A stretch of 64,000 nt of DNA from Maribacter sp044594925 (lineage in GTDB: Bacteria > Bacteroidota > Bacteroidia > Flavobacteriales > Flavobacteriaceae). Under the pieces are notes generated by a model. It saw nothing but the letters and a program-made list of their open reading frames with translations. It was not told where the DNA came from and did no database searches. Every line of letters starts with the position of its first letter. The first letter of the stretch is position 1. The stretch covers positions 2,480,001-2,544,000 of the forward strand of contig NZ_CP138991.1 of NCBI RefSeq assembly GCF_044594925.1, read 5' to 3'. This document shows positions 45,493 to 54,891 of this stretch, piece after piece. A program made the translations under genes and the position numbers.

Positions 45493-46161
45493 TTAGGCTC
45501 GTAGTTTTTTAATAAGCTTCAAAGTATCCGAAACTTTCTTTTTTAGCCCTTCATAATCTTTATTTGCTAAAATATCCTTACTAATTAATTTAGAACCCAT
45601 TCCTACGCAGGTTACACCTGCATCAAACCAACCCTTTAAATTGGATTCTTCTGTGGACACACCTCCTGTTGGCATAATATTTGTCCAAGGTTGCGGTCCA
45701 CGTATGGCCTTTACAAAACCTGGCCCGTACGTAGAGCCTGGAAATAGTTTTATAATTTCACAGCCCATCTCCTCGGCTTTATTTATTTCTGTCAAAGAAC
45801 CACAACCAGGGGACCATAATACCTTTCGACGATTACATACGATGGCGATATCCTCTCTTAAAGAAGGAGTGACGATAAAATTCGCCCCCATTTGCATGAA
45901 CATACTTGCTGCAGCTGCATCGGTTATGGACCCTACGCCCATAATCATTCCAGGTAATTCCCTTATCGCATACTTATTTAATTCTAAAAATACCTCAAAG
46001 GCAAAATCTCCCCTTGCCGTAAACTCCATTAATCTAGAACCACCATCATAGCATGCTTTTAAAACTTTCTTTCCTAATTCTATATCTGGGTGGTAAAATA
46101 AAGGTACCATTCCGTTTTCCTTCATTACCGAAGCTACTTCAATTCTTGAAAATTGTGACAT
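45493..46161 (-). CDS. kdgA: KDPG aldolase (2-dehydro-3-deoxy-phosphogluconate aldolase)
   Basis: About 222 residues from the ATG at 46161; an in-frame ATG at 46182 adds 7 residues. It cleaves 2-keto-3-deoxy-6-phosphogluconate to pyruvate and glyceraldehyde 3-phosphate. Class I aldolase features are visible: GGSRLMEFTARGDFAFEVF, GVGSITDAAAASMFMQMGANFIVTPS, and the Schiff-base Lys in CEIIKLFPGSTYGPGFVKAI, followed by MPTGGVS. It lies 66 bp after kdgK and 9 bp before uxaC in one minus-strand unit, the shared end of both uronate branches. Confidence 0.94.
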   Translation of the reverse strand: MSQFSRIEVASVMKENGMVPLFYHPDIELGKKVLKACYDGGSRLMEFTARGDFAFEVFLELNKYAIRELPGMIMGVGSITDAAAASMFMQMGANFIVTPSLREDIAIVCNRRKVLWSPGCGSLTEINKAEEMGCEIIKLFPGSTYGPGFVKAIRGPQPWTNIMPTGGVSTEESNLKGWFDAGVTCVGMGSKLISKDILANKDYEGLKKKVSDTLKLIKKLRA

Positions 46162-46227
46162 ATCTCTAATTTTAAAAAACAACGGAGCAGAAAACCGCCC
46201 CGTAATCTATACTATTTATTACTCGGT

Positions 46228-47268
46228 TTATCTAGCAACCCTTCCAGACGCATCACCACTCATCAGTTTTTCTACCTCAGCAACCGTTGCTAAGTTGGCA
46301 TCTCCCTTAATGGTATGTTTTAAACAAGAGGCTGCAACCGCAAAGTTAAGTGCATTTTGATCGTTTTCAGGGTATTTAAGTAATCCATAAATTAATCCAC
46401 CCATAAAACTATCGCCTCCACCAACACGATCCACAATATCGGTAATTTGATATTCTGGAGATTTGAACATGGTTTCACCATCATACAAAACACCGGCCCA
46501 ACTATTATGTGAAGCAGATATAGAACCTCTTAGGGTAGTAATCACTTTTTTAGCCCTAGGGAATTTTTTCATCATCTGTTCACAAACAGATAAAAAGGCC
46601 TCTGCCTTTACATGCTCTCCCTGGGTTGTAATATCCAACCCTTCTGGTTTAATCCCAAAATGTTTTTCCGCGTCCTCTTCGTTACCTAAAATAATATCGC
46701 AATAGGAAGTAAGTTCGGTCATTATAGCTTCCCTATCACCTCCATATTTCCAAAGCTTAGCACGATAATTTAAATCTGTAGAAATAGTTACGCCCATTTC
46801 ACTTGCTACCTTTACAGCTTCCAAACAGGCATCTGCGGCTCCTTGGGAGATAGCCGGAGTAATACCGGTCCAGTGAAACCACTCTACTCCTTTAAAAACC
46901 GATTTCCAATCTATCATGCCGGCTGTAATCTCTGCAATAGCAGAATGCGCACGGTCATAAACAACCTTACTTCCTCTGCTCACCGCACCGGTTTCCAGAA
47001 AGTATATTCCCAAACGGTCTCCCCCATATACTATACTATTGGTACCAACATTACGCTTTCGCATTTCCATAAGCGCACATGCTCCGATATCGTTTTTAGG
47101 TAAACGGGTTACAAATTCTACCGGAACACCATAATTGGCTAAGGAAACGGCAACATTAGATTCCCCACCACCATAGACTACATCAAAACTATTGGCTTGG
47201 GAAAACCTTAAAAATCCCGGAGGGGATAAACGGAGCATAATTTCTCCAAAAGTCACTACTTTCTTCAT
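46228..47268 (-). CDS. kdgK: 2-keto-3-deoxygluconate kinase (PfkB family)
   Basis: A 346-residue sugar kinase. The first PfkB signature region is GGGESNVAVSLANYGVPVEFVTRLP, and the second is DRVGGGDSFMGGLIYGLL, with the catalytic Asp in GGGDSF (GAGD in most relatives). It phosphorylates KDG at C6 for the adjacent KdgA. It is the first gene of the minus-strand kdgK-kdgA-uxaC-Gfo/Idh unit. The 127-bp gap in front separates it from the permease gene and holds an AT-rich promoter-like region but no clear box. Confidence 0.93.
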   Translation of the reverse strand: MKKVVTFGEIMLRLSPPGFLRFSQANSFDVVYGGGESNVAVSLANYGVPVEFVTRLPKNDIGACALMEMRKRNVGTNSIVYGGDRLGIYFLETGAVSRGSKVVYDRAHSAIAEITAGMIDWKSVFKGVEWFHWTGITPAISQGAADACLEAVKVASEMGVTISTDLNYRAKLWKYGGDREAIMTELTSYCDIILGNEEDAEKHFGIKPEGLDITTQGEHVKAEAFLSVCEQMMKKFPRAKKVITTLRGSISASHNSWAGVLYDGETMFKSPEYQITDIVDRVGGGDSFMGGLIYGLLKYPENDQNALNFAVAASCLKHTIKGDANLATVAEVEKLMSGDASGRVAR

Positions 47269-47395
47269 TTACTTGATTTTATTGAGACAAGAGGTTAATC
47301 GTTAATGTTTAGCGTTTAAAATTAACCCTTATTTATTTTTATTTGATTCACAATAGGGCCCAAAAAAGTACAATATTCGTTTCCTAGTATAGGAA

Positions 47396-48814
47396 CTATA
47401 CTGCTTTGGAGCTCTTTTGGAATTTTTTACTGAAAATTAAGAACAGTATACCACATAGGAGCCATGCCGGTAGTGTTACAAATGACAGAAAAACATCAAA
47501 CTGAAGCGATATAAAATAGAACAGTCCAAAACTGATGGCCCAGGCCAGAAAGACGGACCTATTAAATTTCAGGTTTGCAGCCTCTGCATAATTCTTTACA
47601 ATACCCGCCTGTTTATGAAAGAAATGCTCAAAGACGATAATGGCACCAAAAGGAGCTAATATGAATCCGTACAAGGCTACGAAACCTAACAATTTCATTG
47701 CAAATGCGGGAAATAGTCCCGCTATAGTAGCGACGGTTCCCGCTATTATGGTAACCCAAAACGTAGACACTTTGGGCATTATAGCTTGAAAAGCCAATCC
47801 TGCCCTATATATGGTAGGGTTAGCTGTTGTCCACCCCGCTAAGACCACTGCGATAATTCCAAAGATACCGATAGCGTTATTAGCTAATGGCCCCGGTGCC
47901 ACTGGCGGTGCTTCTCCGTTGGATAAAAATGTTTGTGCCTCTGGAGATTTTAAATAAACCGCATACAACAAAGCCGCAGCTATCCAAGCCATGTAATGGC
48001 CTACATACATTCCGGCTGCAGTTGTCCATCCTGCATTTTCTTTTTTCGCAAAACGGAACACCGATAAATCGGACATACCGACGTGCATAGCCGCATTAGC
48101 GAACCAAGACCAAATCACAACATGCCAAAACGTATATTTTAATTGTCCTGGAAAGGGTTCTGAACCCTCTCCCCAAATATTCCAAAAATCCGTAAAATTC
48201 TTAACACCTAGTTGGTTTAACGCTACAATACCGCAAGCAATAAACGCAAGCACAATAATTGGAGACATCCAATTTGCTGCCTTCGAAACCGTATCATATC
48301 CTTTTGAAGCTATAAGAGAAATCACAGCTCCTATGATTACGACAATGATAATCCAAGTTGGTCCATTGGGTAAGGTATCGGTCAGTTTAGGCATTTCCAT
48401 ATCAAAAGGAATTCCAACTGCAGTTGCCGAAACCGTTATCATTGCACCCGCCAAGAAGCAGAAGAGAATTCCGTTCGCCAGATTATATCCGATAACCAAT
48501 TTTTTTCCACAGATTTTTTCTAACTGATAATAGAGTGTTAATCTATTTTCAACAGCAATCTTTGCCGTTAAAAATCGCCAACTAAGCACTGCCAATAAAT
48601 TTCCCAGCAACAAACCAACAATTAGGTCAAAAGCACTTACCCCTGCTGTCAAGAACAAAGGGCCAATCATAAATTCTGTACCTGCTGCATGTTCGCCGGC
48701 ATACATCCCTAGAAAACTTTTCCAGCCTTTTAATTTTGATTGTGGAATGGGTTCCCTTTCAAATTCCCCTCCTGCAATTTCCTCTATTTCTTCTTCAATA
48801 TTATGTTGGCTCAT
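47396..48814 (-). CDS. NCS1-like (purine-cytosine permease type) membrane transporter
   Basis: A 472-residue inner-membrane protein with about 12 hydrophobic helices and a soluble acidic N-terminus (EEEIEEIAGGEFERE). Segments GMYAGEHAAGTEFMIGPLFLTAGVS, WMSPIIVLAFIACGIVALN and AGWTTANPTIYRAGLAFQAI resemble the NCS1/cytosine-permease group, whose known substrates are nucleobases, hydantoins and vitamins. No nucleobase gene is nearby. It is 12 bp downstream of the L-lactate dehydrogenase gene in the rhamnose operon, so it probably carries L-rhamnose or L-lactate. No RhaT-like, FucP-like or ABC sugar importer occurs in the window, which supports this inference. Confidence 0.75.
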   Translation of the reverse strand: MSQHNIEEEIEEIAGGEFEREPIPQSKLKGWKSFLGMYAGEHAAGTEFMIGPLFLTAGVSAFDLIVGLLLGNLLAVLSWRFLTAKIAVENRLTLYYQLEKICGKKLVIGYNLANGILFCFLAGAMITVSATAVGIPFDMEMPKLTDTLPNGPTWIIIVVIIGAVISLIASKGYDTVSKAANWMSPIIVLAFIACGIVALNQLGVKNFTDFWNIWGEGSEPFPGQLKYTFWHVVIWSWFANAAMHVGMSDLSVFRFAKKENAGWTTAAGMYVGHYMAWIAAALLYAVYLKSPEAQTFLSNGEAPPVAPGPLANNAIGIFGIIAVVLAGWTTANPTIYRAGLAFQAIMPKVSTFWVTIIAGTVATIAGLFPAFAMKLLGFVALYGFILAPFGAIIVFEHFFHKQAGIVKNYAEAANLKFNRSVFLAWAISFGLFYFISLQFDVFLSFVTLPAWLLCGILFLIFSKKFQKSSKAV

Positions 48815-48826
48815 TTTAGGTTGGTT

Positions 48827-49978
48827 TTAGTTGTTTATTAGATGCTTGGGCAAGTCCTCTACCCGTTCACAGCATAGTTGGTCCATAACCTGCTTAAACT
48901 GCGTTTTCAACATTGCTATCGTATGGTCACCGCCTTGATTTCCAAGAGCACCGCAACCATAGAGAAAAGACCTTCCCATAAAAGTAAATTTAGCTCCTGT
49001 AGCCATGGTTCTGGCGATGTCAGGACCTGATCGCAAACCACTATCCATCATCACTTCTATCTGGTCACCATATTTTGCCGCTATATCAGAAAGTGAATTT
49101 ATGGTAGATTCTGCTGCGTCTAATTGTCTACCACCATGGTTAGAAACGATAATACCGTCAAATCCGAGTCTAATGGCATCTTGCGTATCCTGTTCAGAAG
49201 CAACACCTTTTAAAACCAGCTTTCCCTTCCACTTATCGCGAATGGGTTTAATGCGGTCCTCGTTTAATCTTCCCGAGAACGTCTTATCCATGAATTGTCC
49301 TAATTGCTTTAAATTTAGACCTTCTGGTGTATATGGCTTAAGTGTTTCAAAAGTAGGCTGCCCATATCTTAATGTATTAAACGCCCATGTAGGTTTACCC
49401 AATATTTGCATGATATTTGTTACCGACATTTTAGGTGGCAATGCCAAACCATTTCTTATATCTCTTGGGCGATAACCAAATGTAGGCACATCACAAAGAA
49501 GTACAAGAACTGGGCATTCTGCGGCAGCTGCTCTATTGATAATGTCATCTCGCAGCGAATCTTCTGCCGGATTATATAATTGAAACCATGCATTACCTTC
49601 CGTAAGTTCACTTGCGCGCTCAATGTTCATTGTGGTCACCGTGCTAAGTATAAAAGGTATGTTATTTTTAAATGCTGATTTTGCCAGTATCTCCGGAGAA
49701 TTTGGCCACATTAGCCCCTGCAATCCTACCGGTGCTATACCAAAAGGAGCGTCAAATTCCATTCCCAACACCTTAGTCTTAGTAGAACTTACACCCCTAT
49801 TCCTGAGATATCTCGGCTGTAATTGTACCTCTCTAATCTCTCTGGTATTTCTAGAAATACTTACGTCTTCATTACAACCACCATCTAGATATTCAAATGC
49901 GAATTTTGGTATTCTTCGCATAGCTTTATTTCTTAAATCGTCCATGGACGGGTAATCAGGGTGAAACTCCTTGGCCAT
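48827..49978 (-). CDS. lldD: FMN-dependent L-lactate dehydrogenase / alpha-hydroxyacid oxidase
   Basis: A 383-residue enzyme of the FMN alpha-hydroxyacid dehydrogenase family, normal LldD length. Motifs: FAFEYLDGGCNEDVS near the N-terminus, the FMN site around PFGIAPVGLQGLMWP, the catalytic His in IVSNHGGRQLDAAEST, and the FMN phosphate site VMMDSGLRSGPDIART. It oxidises L-lactate to pyruvate. In this operon L-lactate comes from L-lactaldehyde made by the rhamnulose-phosphate aldolase/dehydrogenase fusion at 52731-54830. This makes rhamnose fully usable as pyruvate plus dihydroxyacetone phosphate. It is 11 bp after the kinase gene. Confidence 0.9.
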   Translation of the reverse strand: MAKEFHPDYPSMDDLRNKAMRRIPKFAFEYLDGGCNEDVSISRNTREIREVQLQPRYLRNRGVSSTKTKVLGMEFDAPFGIAPVGLQGLMWPNSPEILAKSAFKNNIPFILSTVTTMNIERASELTEGNAWFQLYNPAEDSLRDDIINRAAAAECPVLVLLCDVPTFGYRPRDIRNGLALPPKMSVTNIMQILGKPTWAFNTLRYGQPTFETLKPYTPEGLNLKQLGQFMDKTFSGRLNEDRIKPIRDKWKGKLVLKGVASEQDTQDAIRLGFDGIIVSNHGGRQLDAAESTINSLSDIAAKYGDQIEVMMDSGLRSGPDIARTMATGAKFTFMGRSFLYGCGALGNQGGDHTIAMLKTQFKQVMDQLCCERVEDLPKHLINN

Positions 49979-49989
49979 ATAGCAACTAC

Positions 49990-51363
49990 TTATTTTAAAA
50001 TGAAAGGAATATGTTTTTTTAGGGAATAATTCTTCTTTAAAAATTTTGAATTGAGCTTAGCATCCGATATTGCTATTGCAGCTCCCAAGGCAGAACCTAA
50101 GGAGGAATCGGTTGTTCGTAACTCCATGTTTCTTAAATAGTGAGAAACCAGTTTTATGTATACATCATTATCACTGAAACCACCATCGATGTAAAGCTTT
50201 TCAATACTATCATCCCCTGCTGCAATTTTTATACTTTCTACCTGTAACAAGACCAATTCAATCATTAATTGGTGGTAGGCATGCTCAAATTTATCGTACT
50301 TATATCTTGTTTCTGAAGGCATGTTCTCATCTTCGATACCTTTCCATCTAAAACAATAATTAAAATCCTTTATGATGGCAAAAAAAGTGTCATAATCAAA
50401 AGCTATCGATTTGTGATAATCCTTAGAAACTTTAAAATGAGTCGCCAATTCTTTTACTTGCAAACTATATTCGTTACCCAAGAATATGCGGCTTGCCTTT
50501 GCAGGTTTCCCGTTGATGCGCATATAGTTGATGCAGTTCTTTTTAATGTCTTCCTGAGAAAGCAACTTTTCTGAAAACGGATTCAGGGCGATACTCCAAG
50601 TTCCCGTAGAAACTAAAATAAATTTCTTTTTAATACTTCTTACATAAGGAAGTAACGCTGCCGAACTATCATGAATACCAACTCCAAGCTTAATTCGCTT
50701 TCCGTTGTAGTTCATATTTATACTCGTTTCCGTAGAAACGATAGGTGGTAAAATATGGTCTATTCCTTCCTTATATATCCAATCGTGATAGTCTTTCTTA
50801 TTATAATTCCACATTGCAGTGTGGCAACCTATACTGGTATATTCACTAAGTGGTATTCCCGTAAAAATGTAACTTATATATTGTGGAAGATGAAGTGAGA
50901 AAGCAATTTTCTTAAAAACATTCGGCTTGGTATGCTTTAACCAATAGAGTTGCATTCCAGAATTTAGCATTCCAGAATCCGATGAACCTGTAGTTTGCGC
51001 AAACGCTTCTCTAGGCCCATATTTCTTGTAGAAATCATCAATGATTTCTTTATCCAAAGGTTTAGTATAATTGTATAAGGGCGTCAATACCTTTCCATTT
51101 TTATCTAAATGGACAAAACTGGCACCATATGTAGAAAAATTTATAGCCGTAATATTGTGCTTCTCTGTTTTTAAAATTCTATCAAAAACTTCTTTTAACC
51201 ATACTTGCAAAGACTCAAGATCTTCTGTTTCATGACCATCTTCATCCCTAATGGTATCAAAACGGGTATATTCCCTATAAACCTCTTGGTAGTCTTTATC
51301 AAAGAGGAAAAATTTTTTATTCGTTTTGCCAATATCAAATACTGCGGTTACGTCGGTTTTCAT
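49990..51363 (-). CDS. FGGY-family carbohydrate kinase, likely rhamnulokinase
   Basis: A 457-residue sugar kinase of the FGGY type. The N-terminal ATPase-fold phosphate loop is VFDIGKTNKKFFLFD, the second domain has GIHDSSAALLPYV and ILVSTGTWSIALNPF, and the C-terminal nucleotide region has KLYIDGGFSDNDVYIKLVSH and SLGSALGAAIAI. Gene order with RhaI and the RhaD-type fusion shows it phosphorylates L-rhamnulose at C1. It diverges visibly from the enteric RhaB pattern and could be called fuculokinase-like by similarity alone, so the name rests on context. It begins 10 bp after the isomerase gene. Confidence 0.85.
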   Translation of the reverse strand: MKTDVTAVFDIGKTNKKFFLFDKDYQEVYREYTRFDTIRDEDGHETEDLESLQVWLKEVFDRILKTEKHNITAINFSTYGASFVHLDKNGKVLTPLYNYTKPLDKEIIDDFYKKYGPREAFAQTTGSSDSGMLNSGMQLYWLKHTKPNVFKKIAFSLHLPQYISYIFTGIPLSEYTSIGCHTAMWNYNKKDYHDWIYKEGIDHILPPIVSTETSINMNYNGKRIKLGVGIHDSSAALLPYVRSIKKKFILVSTGTWSIALNPFSEKLLSQEDIKKNCINYMRINGKPAKASRIFLGNEYSLQVKELATHFKVSKDYHKSIAFDYDTFFAIIKDFNYCFRWKGIEDENMPSETRYKYDKFEHAYHQLMIELVLLQVESIKIAAGDDSIEKLYIDGGFSDNDVYIKLVSHYLRNMELRTTDSSLGSALGAAIAISDAKLNSKFLKKNYSLKKHIPFILK

Positions 51364-51373
51364 ATGTACTCCC

Positions 51374-52654
51374 TTATAGTCCGGATGCTACCGAGTTAGC
51401 ACCGCGTTCCTGAATTAATTTTTTGCGTATTTCTAGCGCTCTATATGCAGCTATAGGATTTAAAACCCCTCCCGCGTTGAGCCTCGCTTTTTCAAGAAGA
51501 GGTCTTACATCTGTGCGATAGGCATCTTGAAGAATTTCTTGGCATTTGACCACGTCATGATTTGACTGCGCTTCCCGAAGTTCCTTTTGGTCTATTAAAA
51601 GTGCTTTTGCATAAGCTTCTTGTATAGCTTCTAGAGATTGAATTAAATCCTCTAAAGGATCTTTAATGTTATGGCTTGCATCTATCATCCAAGCCGGATA
51701 TGGGTTTTGTGGATTATTTTCCATTCCGTAAACCAAGGCATTGAAGATTAAGAAAAGTGCGTAAGGTTTTACGCTACCCACCGTTAAATCGTCATCACCA
51801 TACTTACTGTCATTAAAGTGAAAACCACCAAGTTTACCCTTTAACATTAAGGTAGAAACAATTTGTTCTATATTGGTATTGGGCAGGTGATGCCCCAAAT
51901 CTACAAGCGTGTAGGCTTTATCACCACAAGCATTGGCTAGCATAAAAGAAGTACCCCAATCTTGAATTACCGTACTATAAAAATTAGGCTCGTAAGGTTT
52001 GTATTCGATAAAAAGCTTCCAATCATCCGGTAGGCCTTTATAGATTTCTTTAAGACTATTCTCCGTATTTTGCAACGCGGCTTGAAAGTTACTTTGTCCC
52101 GGAAAATTTGAACCATCGGCCAACCAAACGGTAAGACTTTTAGACCCTAATTTATCGCCAATTTTAATAACATCGATATTATGCGCTATAGCTTGCTCAC
52201 GTGAAACCTTACTGGTATTGGACAAAGAGCCATACTTATAACTATGTTTGGCAATGGCTTGATCCTGGAAAGTATTAGAATTTACAGCATCGAAAAGGAT
52301 ATCATGCGATGAGGCCAACTCCTTAATTGCTCCGTAATCATTAGGCACATCCCAAGGAATATGTAGCGATATAGCACCTGCTGTTTGCGTAAGACGGTGC
52401 AAAATACCCACATCATCGATTTTTTGCTCCAAATTACTAGGCTCGCCCTGAAAACCAAAACGACCAAAACGTGTACCACCTGCACCTAAGGCCCAACTCG
52501 GAATAGCAACTTGAAATTTTGAAATTTTTTCTACAATTCCAACGACATCCCTGCCTTGCTTTGATAGGCTCTCGGCCAAAAAATTATACCTTTCCTTATG
52601 GCCGGAAAGACTATTTTTATTAACCTGTTCTAATTGATTTATATCTATTTTCAT
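51374..52654 (-). CDS. rhaI: L-rhamnose isomerase, RhaI type
   Basis: A 426-residue xylose-isomerase-like TIM-barrel enzyme. It converts L-rhamnose to L-rhamnulose. The metal and substrate region includes SLHIPWDVPNDYGAIKELA, KSLTVWLADGSNFPGQ, LFIEYKPYEPNFYST, LVDLGHHLPNTNIE, GGFHFNDSKYGDDDLTVGSV and AWMIDASHNIKDP, with the typical Glu, His and Asp ligands. Length and C-terminus match the RhaI branch found in Bacteroidota and rhizobia, not enteric RhaA. A strong hairpin lies just upstream (52679-52712), between it and the aldolase/dehydrogenase gene. Confidence 0.93.
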   Translation of the reverse strand: MKIDINQLEQVNKNSLSGHKERYNFLAESLSKQGRDVVGIVEKISKFQVAIPSWALGAGGTRFGRFGFQGEPSNLEQKIDDVGILHRLTQTAGAISLHIPWDVPNDYGAIKELASSHDILFDAVNSNTFQDQAIAKHSYKYGSLSNTSKVSREQAIAHNIDVIKIGDKLGSKSLTVWLADGSNFPGQSNFQAALQNTENSLKEIYKGLPDDWKLFIEYKPYEPNFYSTVIQDWGTSFMLANACGDKAYTLVDLGHHLPNTNIEQIVSTLMLKGKLGGFHFNDSKYGDDDLTVGSVKPYALFLIFNALVYGMENNPQNPYPAWMIDASHNIKDPLEDLIQSLEAIQEAYAKALLIDQKELREAQSNHDVVKCQEILQDAYRTDVRPLLEKARLNAGGVLNPIAAYRALEIRKKLIQERGANSVASGL

Positions 52655-52678
52655 ATGGCGTATATCTCTTTTTAAAAA

Positions 52679-52712
52679 TAAGCTTCCAAGAACACTAGTC
52701 CTTGGAAGCTTA
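52679..52712 (-). terminator. perfect 12-bp hairpin between the aldolase fusion and rhaI
   Basis: Arms TAAGCTTCCAAG (52679-52690) and CTTGGAAGCTTA (52701-52712) are perfectly complementary around a 10-base loop. On the minus strand it is followed by a T-rich stretch. It stands 18 bp after the fusion gene's stop and 24 bp before the rhaI start, so it may act as a partial terminator or an RNA-stabilising element inside the operon. Confidence 0.65.
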
Positions 52713-52730
52713 AGAAAACTAACTCAACAA

Positions 52731-54830
52731 CTATCGTACGAATGCGTTGGCCATACCGCCATCAACATTAATAATATTCCCTGTAGTCTTATCCAAAATA
52801 CCAACACAGGCAAAAACACCGTTGGCAATATCCTCTGGATAGATTATTTCGTTCAATAAATTTCTTTTGGCGTAATGAGCAGGTAATTCCTCTACGGTGA
52901 TACCATAAGCTTTAGCGCGCCCTTCGGCCCATTCGCCTTCCCATATCTTACTCCCTACTATTACTCCGTCTGGGTTCACTACATTAACCCTAATTTTATC
53001 ACCACCGAGCTCCGCAGCAAGGAGTCTAGACATATGCTGTTGTGCAGCTTTTGCCGTACCGTAGCCCACATTATTTGGTCCGGAGACTAATCCGTTTTTA
53101 CTGGCTATGCTAATAAAATTACCTCCTAAACCTTGATTTCGCATAATGGAAACCGCTTGTTTAGCGAGTTCAAACTGTCCTTTCACCAATACATTTTGTA
53201 AAATATCCCAGTCTTTTTGCGTAGTTTCTTCTAATGGCTTTGAAATGGCCAATCCTGCACTATGAACTACAATATCTACACCTCCAAATTCCAAGGAGGC
53301 TTTTTTATAGGCTTCCGCAATAGAATCACTGCTAGTTACATCACAAAGTGCGTAACTTGCTGTGTCTCTAGCATAGGTAGCTACCGCCTCTTCCAATCTA
53401 TCTTCAGCTATATCCGTTAAGACCACGTTAGCGCCTTCTTCAGCAAGCTTATCCGCAATGGCTTTTCCTATACCACCGCCAGCACCAGTAACCAAGGCAA
53501 CTTTCCTTGATAGAGGTTTTTCCTTAGGCATTCGTTGTAATTTCGCTTCCTCTAACAACCAATACTCAATATCAAAAGCTTCTTGTCTTGGCAATGAAGT
53601 ATACTCCGTAATAGCCTCTGCACCCCGCATTACATTAATTGCATTCACATAGAATTCATTAGCCACACGGGTCGTCTGTTTATTTTTCGCAAAACTGAAC
53701 ATTCCAACACCAGGAAATATGATAATGACCGGATTGGCATCTCTCACCGCTGGGCTATTATCTCTCTTATGATTATCATAGTAAGATTGATATTCCTTTC
53801 TATATTCCTCAAAGGCCGGTTCCAACATTTTAAGCACTTCATCAGCATTGCTTAGGTCTTGCTTCGTATCCAATTGTAATACTAACGGTTGAATTTTGGT
53901 TCTTAAAAAGTGATCTGGACAAGATGTACCCATTGGAGCCAAACGCTCTAAATCATTACTGTTTATATATTCGAGAACAACATCACTATCATTAAAATGA
54001 CCAATCATTCCGTTTTCCGAGGAACACAAGCCTCTAAGTAACGGCATTAGTTGAGCCGCTTTTTCCAAGCGCCCTTCTTTAGGAAGACTCTCTAATTTTT
54101 GTCCACCAAAAACACTTCCATTTTCTTTAATTTTTTTCTCAATAAATTCAGATGCCATTTCAATGACCTCTAGACTATTGATATAGCATTCGTACGAGGT
54201 ATCTCCCCATGTAAACAATCCGTGACTACCCAAAACTATTCCGCGGATACCAGGATTATCGTTCAGACACTTCTCTAACTGTAAACCTAAGTCAAAACCA
54301 GGGCGTTGCCAAGGAACCCAACCCATGGTATCTCCCCATATTTCCTTGGTAACCTTCTCACTATCCTTTGCCGCAGCAACGGCGATAAGGGCATCTGGAT
54401 GTAAGTGATCAATATGTTTGAATGGCAGTAAACCATGTAAAGGTGTATCAATAGATGGCGCCTTACTGTCAAGGTCATAGATACAATGGTTAAAAAGACC
54501 TACCATTCTATCCTCATCCTCCAAACCTCCATAGACGTTTTTCAGATTTCGCAAGCGCTCTGTGTAGAGTCCGGCAATTCCGGCTTTGGTAAGGGTTCCT
54601 ATATCACCTCCAGAACCTTTGATCCACATGACTTCCACTTCCTCGTTTGTCAACGGATCTTTCTCTATCGTTTTACAACTGGTATTACCCCCACCGTAAT
54701 TAGTGATCCTTAAATCCGCTCCTAAAATATTGGACCTGTATAGGAATAATTCTACTTGATTGTCGCCTAGTTCGGCTGCTTTGGATTCATCCCAAAGATA
54801 ATCTACGTGTTTGTATGTCTTAACCTGCAT
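52731..54830 (-). CDS. bifunctional rhamnulose-1-phosphate aldolase / L-lactaldehyde dehydrogenase
   Basis: A 699-residue two-domain cytoplasmic enzyme. Residues ~1-430 are a class II aldolase/adducin domain, with LRITNYGGGNTSCK, the metal-binding HIDHLHPDALIAVAA and GSHGLFTWGD. Residues ~440-699 are an SDR domain, with TGAGGGIGKAIADKLAE at about 446-462 and catalytic Tyr-x3-Lys in GYGTAKAAQ. The aldolase half splits rhamnulose 1-phosphate to dihydroxyacetone phosphate and L-lactaldehyde; the SDR half oxidises the aldehyde to L-lactate. This fusion is known from rhamnose loci (RhaE-type). It is the first gene of the rhamnose operon, divergent from the GntR gene. Confidence 0.93.
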   Translation of the reverse strand: MQVKTYKHVDYLWDESKAAELGDNQVELFLYRSNILGADLRITNYGGGNTSCKTIEKDPLTNEEVEVMWIKGSGGDIGTLTKAGIAGLYTERLRNLKNVYGGLEDEDRMVGLFNHCIYDLDSKAPSIDTPLHGLLPFKHIDHLHPDALIAVAAAKDSEKVTKEIWGDTMGWVPWQRPGFDLGLQLEKCLNDNPGIRGIVLGSHGLFTWGDTSYECYINSLEVIEMASEFIEKKIKENGSVFGGQKLESLPKEGRLEKAAQLMPLLRGLCSSENGMIGHFNDSDVVLEYINSNDLERLAPMGTSCPDHFLRTKIQPLVLQLDTKQDLSNADEVLKMLEPAFEEYRKEYQSYYDNHKRDNSPAVRDANPVIIIFPGVGMFSFAKNKQTTRVANEFYVNAINVMRGAEAITEYTSLPRQEAFDIEYWLLEEAKLQRMPKEKPLSRKVALVTGAGGGIGKAIADKLAEEGANVVLTDIAEDRLEEAVATYARDTASYALCDVTSSDSIAEAYKKASLEFGGVDIVVHSAGLAISKPLEETTQKDWDILQNVLVKGQFELAKQAVSIMRNQGLGGNFISIASKNGLVSGPNNVGYGTAKAAQQHMSRLLAAELGGDKIRVNVVNPDGVIVGSKIWEGEWAEGRAKAYGITVEELPAHYAKRNLLNEIIYPEDIANGVFACVGILDKTTGNIINVDGGMANAFVR

Positions 54831-54891
54831 TAATCATTATTTTTATAAGATGCTTGTCAACGAAAATAGATTATGAAAAAAAACAAAGCAT

